DNA from: Neoaquamicrobium sediminum
Lineage (GTDB): Bacteria; Pseudomonadota; Alphaproteobacteria; Rhizobiales; Rhizobiaceae
NCBI RefSeq assembly: GCF_013240295.1
Contig: NZ_JABETK010000002.1
Location: 1,922,001 to 1,986,000 of the forward strand
Length of the DNA stretch: 64,000 bases
Reading direction: 5' to 3'
The translations under genes were made by a program, and so were the position numbers. Below the pieces are notes generated by a model that was not told the DNA's origin, did not search any database, and saw only the letters and a list, made by a program, of their open reading frames with translations. Of the stretch, positions 58,942-64,000 are shown piece by piece (positions within the stretch are counted from its first letter, which is position 1; every line of letters starts with the position of its first letter).

Positions 58942-59742
58942 TCAGGCCGTACCGGCATCCGGACTGATCGCCAATGCCATGACAGTGAAAATGAGCCAGT
59001 CATTGATTATGTGCGCGCCGGTCGACACCCAGATGTTTTTGGCCACTATGTAGCCGACCAGCAGCACGATGCGGGCCGTCCCTATGACAAGAAAACACTG
59101 GACGAAATTCCAGCCATAGGTCGGCAGATGCAGGGCGCCGAAGATCAGGGCCGCCCCCAGCCACGCAACCACGATGGCGCTTTTCCTCGTCATCGCAAGC
59201 TTTGAATGACAGAACCATAGAATCGCCAGGAACGGCAGGACGGAAACGACCTCTTCGCCGAAGAGCTGGGGGATTGTCCTCGCATAGAACAAGACAAGCC
59301 CGCCAGCCGACGAGTCGCCGATGATGCCGCCGACGGGATTGGCATTCATCTCAAAAATCGAGCGAATGGCCAGCACGACGGCGACGGAAACGATGAGGTT
59401 GGCGACCGCGATACCGACCATCCACAAAAGGTCGGCCATGACCGGCTTGCGAAAGAGTGACGTCCACGCAGAGCCAGCGACCATCGCCAGCGTCACCAAA
59501 GGTATCCCGAAGAAGAGCAGAACCGGGAGCAGGCCGCCAGCCAGGGTTCTCAGAATTCCGATCGGTGCGATCAACAAGGCGAAGCCGGCAGCCGTACCGA
59601 TAAGCAGAGCGAGCCATTGCACTCCGGATAGGGAAACGGGGCGTCCGTTGTAAAACGGAAAGTCTCCGGCGGACTCGCGTTCGATCGCGAATAGATCCGG
59701 CAGCGCAGGCGCTGCGTTACCGGGCTGTGGATGATGCGCCAT
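58942..59742 (-). CDS. CPBP-family intramembrane protein
   Basis: A 266-residue protein with about seven helices. It has the CPBP pattern: LFGEEVVSVLPF (the Glu-Glu), FGALHLPTYGW (His) and GAHIINDWLI (His/Asn). The Arg four to five residues after the Glu pair is missing, so protease activity is uncertain. The start at 59742 is fixed by a GGAGG eight bases upstream; the ATG at 59757 overlaps that site. Monocistronic; function in proteolysis or secretion unknown. Confidence 0.75.
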   Translation of the reverse strand: MAHHPQPGNAAPALPDLFAIERESAGDFPFYNGRPVSLSGVQWLALLIGTAAGFALLIAPIGILRTLAGGLLPVLLFFGIPLVTLAMVAGSAWTSLFRKPVMADLLWMVGIAVANLIVSVAVVLAIRSIFEMNANPVGGIIGDSSAGGLVLFYARTIPQLFGEEVVSVLPFLAILWFCHSKLAMTRKSAIVVAWLGAALIFGALHLPTYGWNFVQCFLVIGTARIVLLVGYIVAKNIWVSTGAHIINDWLIFTVMALAISPDAGTA

Positions 59743-59852
59743 AATTCGGTCCTCCATGCCGGCAGCGACGCCTCATGGTCATCAGGCCGCCATTAAAGCA
59801 AAAGTCCTGAGGCAAATGCGGCCGGCAGCACCTGCCCCCGTCATTAGCGGCA

Positions 59853-61544
59853 TTAACGAAGCGCGGTCACGCGCACCACTTCGGACGGAGACGTCAGCCC
59901 ATCGAGAGCCTTGCCCACCGCGTCATCGGCCATCGTCGTCATGCCACCTCGCAGCGCAGCTGCCTCGATCCTCGCATTGTCGCCGCCCTCGGACGTCAAA
60001 TGCACGACCTCCTCGCCCAGCGTCAGGATTTCGAACACGGCGATACGGCCGCGATAGCCCGCATCGGCACAACGGGCACACCCGACGGCCTCGAACACCT
60101 GATCGCCGGCACTGAAACCCACGGCCGAATAGCGCGGATCGCCTGCAAGCAGATCGGGGGCGATGGTAGACGGTCGCTTGCAATGTTCGCACAGCCTCCG
60201 AACCAGCCGCTGGGCGACCACACCGCGAACCGCACCGACAAGCAGGTAGTTCTCGATGCCGAGATCGCGCAGACGCGTAAATGCTGCGGCCGCCGTATTG
60301 GCGTGGACCGTGGTCAATACGAGGTGGCCGGTGAGACCGGCCTGAACCGCCGCTCGCGCCGTTTCGGGGTCGCGTACTTCGCCGACGAGGATGATGTCAG
60401 GGTCCTGACGCACGAAAGCGCGGATCGCCGACGAGAATGTGAGGTCGATGGCCGGCTGCACCTGCGATTGGACGATGCCGGGTATCTGGTACTCGACCGG
60501 ATCCTCGATGGTGACGATCTTGCGGCCGGGATCGTTCAGGCGAGACAGGGCGGCAGCCAGCGTGGTCGTCTTGCCGCTACCGGTAGGACCTGCGACGACG
60601 ATCATGCCATGCGTATGCTCCAGAAGCCTGTGCAGCGTTTCCATGTCACGACCGCGCAGGCCAATGCTGCCGAGATCGACCAGCGCACCGTCGCGCTGCA
60701 GGATACGCATTACCAGCGTCTCGCCGTGGATCGACGGCAGCGTTGCGACACGCATCTCGATATCGCGGTCGCGCACCTTGAGGCGCATGCCACCATCCTG
60801 CGGCCGGCGACGCTCTGCAATGTCGAGCCCCGCGAGCACTTTGACACGCGAGACAATCGGCTCACCCATATCGGCAGCCGGAGGCGTCATGACCCGCAAC
60901 ACGCCGTCGATGCGGAAACGCAGAACGAGCCGCCCGCGCATCGGCTCGAGATGAATGTCGGTCGCCCGCAGGTCGACCGCCCGCCGGAAAATGTCGTCGA
61001 CGGCCATGACCACCGGCGCGCCGCTGGCCATGTCCCGCAGGTCGGCAATCGCCTCTTCCGACGATAGCGACGCTTCAGCGACTCCCTCGGGAGCCTGCGC
61101 GTCCGCGAGTCGCTCCAGACGCGCTTCCATGTCGGGCGCGGAGACAACGCAGAGCTCGGCATGCTCGTCAAGCACCGCGAAAAGAGCATCGAGCGGCTCA
61201 TGATCGCCCGGATGAAGCGCACCCACGAGGCGCGTGCCGTCCGCACCGCGCAGTGGAAGAAGCCAGTTGTCGACTAGAAACCTGTGCGAAAGGTCCGACG
61301 CCGCAATCTCCATGTCTTCCAGAGCGGCCCCATCCAGCAGCCGCACCCCATAGCGGCTGGCAAGGAAGGCCGCCAATGCATCGGCGTCAACGAGCTGAGC
61401 GTCAACCAGGCGGTGCAGATCGGAAGCGCGGGTTACGCCGCCCGCCCCGATGACACGGTCCATCGCGCCGAGCCCGGCGAGACCGGCATCCGCAATCGCC
61501 TCGAGCATTGCCCGACCCTGGAGCGCCGGATCGTGGATATTCAT
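59853..61544 (-). CDS. gspE: type II secretion ATPase GspE
   Basis: A 563-residue secretion ATPase. An N-terminal GspE-type domain (about 1-150) precedes the RecA-like domain. There are DIHLEPMRGRLVLRFRIDG, Walker A GPTGSGKTTT, the Asp box IVTIEDPVEYQIPGIVQSQV, Walker B PDIILVGEVRDPETA and His box LTTVHANTA. The zinc site (CEHC and CARC, about 450-495) is complete. It powers pseudopilus assembly at the inner membrane. Divergent from gspD. Confidence 0.92.
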   Translation of the reverse strand: MNIHDPALQGRAMLEAIADAGLAGLGAMDRVIGAGGVTRASDLHRLVDAQLVDADALAAFLASRYGVRLLDGAALEDMEIAASDLSHRFLVDNWLLPLRGADGTRLVGALHPGDHEPLDALFAVLDEHAELCVVSAPDMEARLERLADAQAPEGVAEASLSSEEAIADLRDMASGAPVVMAVDDIFRRAVDLRATDIHLEPMRGRLVLRFRIDGVLRVMTPPAADMGEPIVSRVKVLAGLDIAERRRPQDGGMRLKVRDRDIEMRVATLPSIHGETLVMRILQRDGALVDLGSIGLRGRDMETLHRLLEHTHGMIVVAGPTGSGKTTTLAAALSRLNDPGRKIVTIEDPVEYQIPGIVQSQVQPAIDLTFSSAIRAFVRQDPDIILVGEVRDPETARAAVQAGLTGHLVLTTVHANTAAAAFTRLRDLGIENYLLVGAVRGVVAQRLVRRLCEHCKRPSTIAPDLLAGDPRYSAVGFSAGDQVFEAVGCARCADAGYRGRIAVFEILTLGEEVVHLTSEGGDNARIEAAALRGGMTTMADDAVGKALDGLTSPSEVVRVTALR

Positions 61545-61683
61545 GCCTTTTCCTTGCTGGCTCGCCGTCTCTGTCCGTCAGATGCTGTCTCATCTGCAAC
61601 AGGGTCACGCATTCCTGTTAAGGAGAAATGGGAAAACAGGTAGAACCGGTTGTCAAGCTGAACTGCGCTGCGATAGAAGTCTT

Positions 61684-61689
61684 TATAAT
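61684..61689 (+). promoter_or_regulatory. perfect -10 box TATAAT upstream of gspD
   Basis: A consensus -10 hexamer lies in the gspE-gspD divergent region. No -35 at proper spacing is seen. If used, transcription would begin near the ATG at 61696, which favours the downstream GTG at 61723 as the gspD start. Confidence 0.35.
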
Positions 61690-61722
61690 AAGTAAATGTC
61701 GCGTACTTGTCGGGGTATTTTA

Positions 61723-63936
61723 GTGAAAGTCGGGAGCGGGGACATCGTCGCGGCGAAACGCGCGCGTTTCGCGACAGTGCTGGGCACCGCTGCCCTTTTG
61801 CTGTCAGCCTGCGTTTCCGGCAAGAATATCGAAGAAGCCATGCGGCCCGACCCGCTGGAGCGGGCAACCAATGCCGACCTGTCGGCAAGAAATCCATCAG
61901 GTGGTGGCTTTCTCTCGTCTTTCGGTTTCGGCCGCGGCAACAGCTCTCAGGCGCAGCTCTACGGCGGCACGGACCGCACATCGGTTGTGGCGCAGGCAAG
62001 CGAGTTGTCTCGTGTCGTCACCAGCGGAGAAACTTTCGAGGTCAATCTAGACGGCGCCGAAGTTGCGGTGGCGACACGCACGATCCTCGGGGAGATCCTG
62101 CGCATCAGCTACGTGATCGACCCGCGCGTCACCGGACAGGTTTCGATCGTGACGGCAAGACCCGTGCCGGCAGCCGAAATCCTCTCCATGTTCGAGGCTT
62201 CGCTGCGCAGCAACGACATCGCACTGGTCCGCGAAGGCAACCGTTTCAGGCTCATGGTGGCCGCGGAGGCCATGGGCGTGGCCCAGCTTGACCAGAGCGT
62301 CACCATCCAGCCCGGCTACGGCGCCACCGTTCTCCCGCTGCGCCATGTGTCGGCCGACACGATCCTGCCGCTGCTCGAAAACTTCGTGACGCGCCAGGGC
62401 ATGGTGCGCGCCGATGCCGGAGGCAATTCGCTAATATTCCAGGGAACGGCAGAGGAGCGGCGCGCAGCGATCGCGGCGGCGCGCTCATTCGACCAGGATT
62501 GGCTCGCAGACCAATCGGTTGGCCTGTTCCCGATCGAGAATTCGACGCCGGCCGCGATGATCCCCGAGCTTGAGCGTGTTCTGGGCCTGAACGAAGGCGG
62601 TCGTGGCCGCAATACGGTCAGCCTGCAGCCGATAGAGCGCACAAACACGATCATGGTGGTCGCGCGCACGAACGAGTTGCTGCATCGCGCCGCGAGCTGG
62701 ATCAAGCGCCTGGATACGACGAACGTCGCCGGCTCGAACCTGCGTGTCTACCGGGTGCAGCACGCCGATGCCCGTCGGCTGGCCTCCATGGTCAACGCCC
62801 TCTTCACGGGTGGCGCCTCCGCGCAGGACGACCCGTCGCGTCAGTTCCCGCCGGGCTCCAGGCCGACACTGCAGCAGGGCACCGATGAGCCGATGGCCAT
62901 GGCATCGGCGATGACCGGGGAGCAGAATAATGGCGAAGCCTTCGCAGCCGAACAGCCGCAATTCTCGGCGCCCGTTGGCGGCGGCCAAGCCTTGCTGGAG
63001 AACGTGCGCATAACGGCTAATCCGGAAAACAACTCGATTCTGATCTACGCGCGCCCGGACCAGCAACGTGTCATCGAGCAGGCAATCGTTGCTCTCGACC
63101 GCCCGTCGGCGCAGGTGGCAATCGAGGCCACCATCGCGGAAGTAACGCTCACGAACGATCTGCGCTACGGCGTTCAGTTCTTCCTCAAATCGCAGGACTT
63201 GGGGCTCGGAGACGATGACGGCTCGATAGGACTTTTCCGCGATGTTGGCGCAGCCGCGATTGACCGCGTGCTGCCCGGCTTCAACCTTCTGCTGGGGCCT
63301 GAAAGCGATCCCCGTTTGATCATCGATGCGCTGCGCGGTGTGACGGAAGTCAAGGTGCTGTCGTCGCCGTCCGTGGTGGTACTCGACAATCGAACCGCCA
63401 GCCTGCTGGTCGGCGACGAGGTGCCCGTCGTGACGCGCACGGCACAGACGATCGACGATCCCGATGCCCCGATCGTCAACAACGTGGAGTTCCGCAACAC
63501 AGGCGTCATTCTGAACGTCCTGCCGCGCATCACGGCCAACGGCACCATCAACCTGCTCATCGAGCAGGAGATCAGCTCGGTTGCGCGCGGTTCGCCGGCG
63601 CTGACGCCGACGATCTCGCAACGTAAGGTCAACTCGACTGTTTCTGTCGCCAGCGGCCAGACGGTCCTGCTGGGCGGCCTCATCAGCGAAAACCAGACCA
63701 AGGGCCGCGACGGCATCCCGATCCTCGGCGACGCCCCCATCATCGGCGATCTTTTCCGCACGAACACCAACCGGGCGACCAGAACCGAACTGATTGTGCT
63801 GATCCGCCCACAGATCATCCGCGACAGCCTCGATGCGCAGAACGTGGCGGAGCAGATGCGCTCTCAACTGCGTGTCATGGGAACGCCGAGCCGCAACGTG
63901 CCGCTGCAGCGCCCGGCACGCACGCTGATCGAATGA
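61723..63936 (+). CDS. gspD: type II secretion secretin GspD, lipoprotein type
   Basis: A secretin of about 737 residues that forms the outer-membrane gate. A lipoprotein signal (LGTAALLLSACVSG, lipobox LSAC) is followed by a low-complexity linker, the N0 and N1-N3 domains (FPIENSTPAAMIPELERVLG, VYRVQHADARRLASMVNALF) and the secretin core: LSSPSVVVLDNRTASLLVGD, VPVVTRT and SVASGQTVLLGGLISENQ, IPILGDAPIIGDLF. I prefer the GTG at 61723 (GGGG eight bases upstream); the ATG at 61696 has no ribosome site and lies at the predicted transcription start. The next gene overlaps its stop. Confidence 0.9.
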   Translation: MKVGSGDIVAAKRARFATVLGTAALLLSACVSGKNIEEAMRPDPLERATNADLSARNPSGGGFLSSFGFGRGNSSQAQLYGGTDRTSVVAQASELSRVVTSGETFEVNLDGAEVAVATRTILGEILRISYVIDPRVTGQVSIVTARPVPAAEILSMFEASLRSNDIALVREGNRFRLMVAAEAMGVAQLDQSVTIQPGYGATVLPLRHVSADTILPLLENFVTRQGMVRADAGGNSLIFQGTAEERRAAIAAARSFDQDWLADQSVGLFPIENSTPAAMIPELERVLGLNEGGRGRNTVSLQPIERTNTIMVVARTNELLHRAASWIKRLDTTNVAGSNLRVYRVQHADARRLASMVNALFTGGASAQDDPSRQFPPGSRPTLQQGTDEPMAMASAMTGEQNNGEAFAAEQPQFSAPVGGGQALLENVRITANPENNSILIYARPDQQRVIEQAIVALDRPSAQVAIEATIAEVTLTNDLRYGVQFFLKSQDLGLGDDDGSIGLFRDVGAAAIDRVLPGFNLLLGPESDPRLIIDALRGVTEVKVLSSPSVVVLDNRTASLLVGDEVPVVTRTAQTIDDPDAPIVNNVEFRNTGVILNVLPRITANGTINLLIEQEISSVARGSPALTPTISQRKVNSTVSVASGQTVLLGGLISENQTKGRDGIPILGDAPIIGDLFRTNTNRATRTELIVLIRPQIIRDSLDAQNVAEQMRSQLRVMGTPSRNVPLQRPARTLIE

Positions 63937-64000
63937 CCCTGCCGCGGGTGACGTGGCAGGCCATCGCGATCATGGCCTGTCTCCTCGCCGCCTCCACCCT
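63933..64000 (+). CDS. unassigned protein, N-terminal fragment (runs off right end)
   Basis: An ATG overlapping the gspD stop (ATGA) starts a frame that is open to the window end. The 22 visible residues contain a hydrophobic stretch (AIAIMACLLAAST) that could be a signal peptide or membrane anchor. Coupling to gspD suggests another type II secretion component; no family can be assigned. Confidence 0.55.
   Translation, partial: MTLPRVTWQAIAIMACLLAAST

Noticed and set aside
62485..63867. A 460-codon minus-strand open frame opposite gspD.
   Set aside because: The secretin motifs on the plus strand are unmistakable; the opposite frame has shadow-like composition.
1..64000. CRISPR arrays, rRNA genes, transposases, phage genes or complete tRNA genes.
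   Set aside because: None was seen; no regularly spaced repeats or matching protein motifs.

Overview
The window comes from a GC-rich alphaproteobacterium, most likely a member of the Hyphomicrobiales/Rhizobiales close to Phyllobacteriaceae. This is inferred from the urtABCDE and liv transporter gene order, a rhizobial-type guanylyltransferase fused to an AGE-family isomerase, ExoF/ExoP-like export proteins, a DUF6894 small protein and a tripartite tricarboxylate transporter. No rRNA gene, complete tRNA gene, transposase or CRISPR array was seen.

Positions 1-36 kb form a surface-polysaccharide locus of many short operons on alternating strands. Its left end (1-5.5 kb) looks like a nucleotide-sugar module: PIG-L deacetylase, glucose-1-phosphate cytidylyltransferase, C-methyltransferase, RmlC-like epimerase, DUF4910 hydrolase and SDR. 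Next come glycosyltransferases, a class III aminotransferase, a secreted apiosidase-like hydrolase, a pyruvyltransferase homologue and a Wzx-like flippase. A WecA-type initiating transferase, a candidate polymerase, a WcaF-type acetyltransferase and an AsnB-type amidotransferase follow. gmd and fcl make GDP-fucose from GDP-mannose; the guanylyltransferase/isomerase fusion at 33.4-35.8 kb supplies GDP-mannose. Export is by an ExoP/Wzc-like protein and a Wza/ExoF-like protein. A LuxR-type regulator and a Crp/Fnr-type regulator lie beside the export genes and are candidate controllers.

Positions 36-42 kb carry a complete urtEDCBA urea-type ABC transporter operon without urease genes. Next are an inositol-monophosphatase-family protein and a membrane sensor diguanylate cyclase. 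Positions 45-54 kb hold a GntR/FadR-type regulator, livG-livH-livM-livK-livF, an acyl-CoA ligase and an MFS exporter, which together look like an uptake-and-activation system for a carboxylic acid. Positions 54.5-59 kb hold an AI-2E-family permease and a tctCBA transporter. The right end (59-64 kb) holds a CPBP-family membrane protein and the divergent start of a type II secretion locus (gspE, gspD and a coupled gene that runs off the end).

An overriding property is that 13 otherwise well-conserved genes carry 17 single-base frameshifts, many at G/C or A/T runs. Fifteen are repaired by adding one base and two by removing one. I read these as consensus sequence errors, and I annotate the genes as whole coding regions with the break positions stated.
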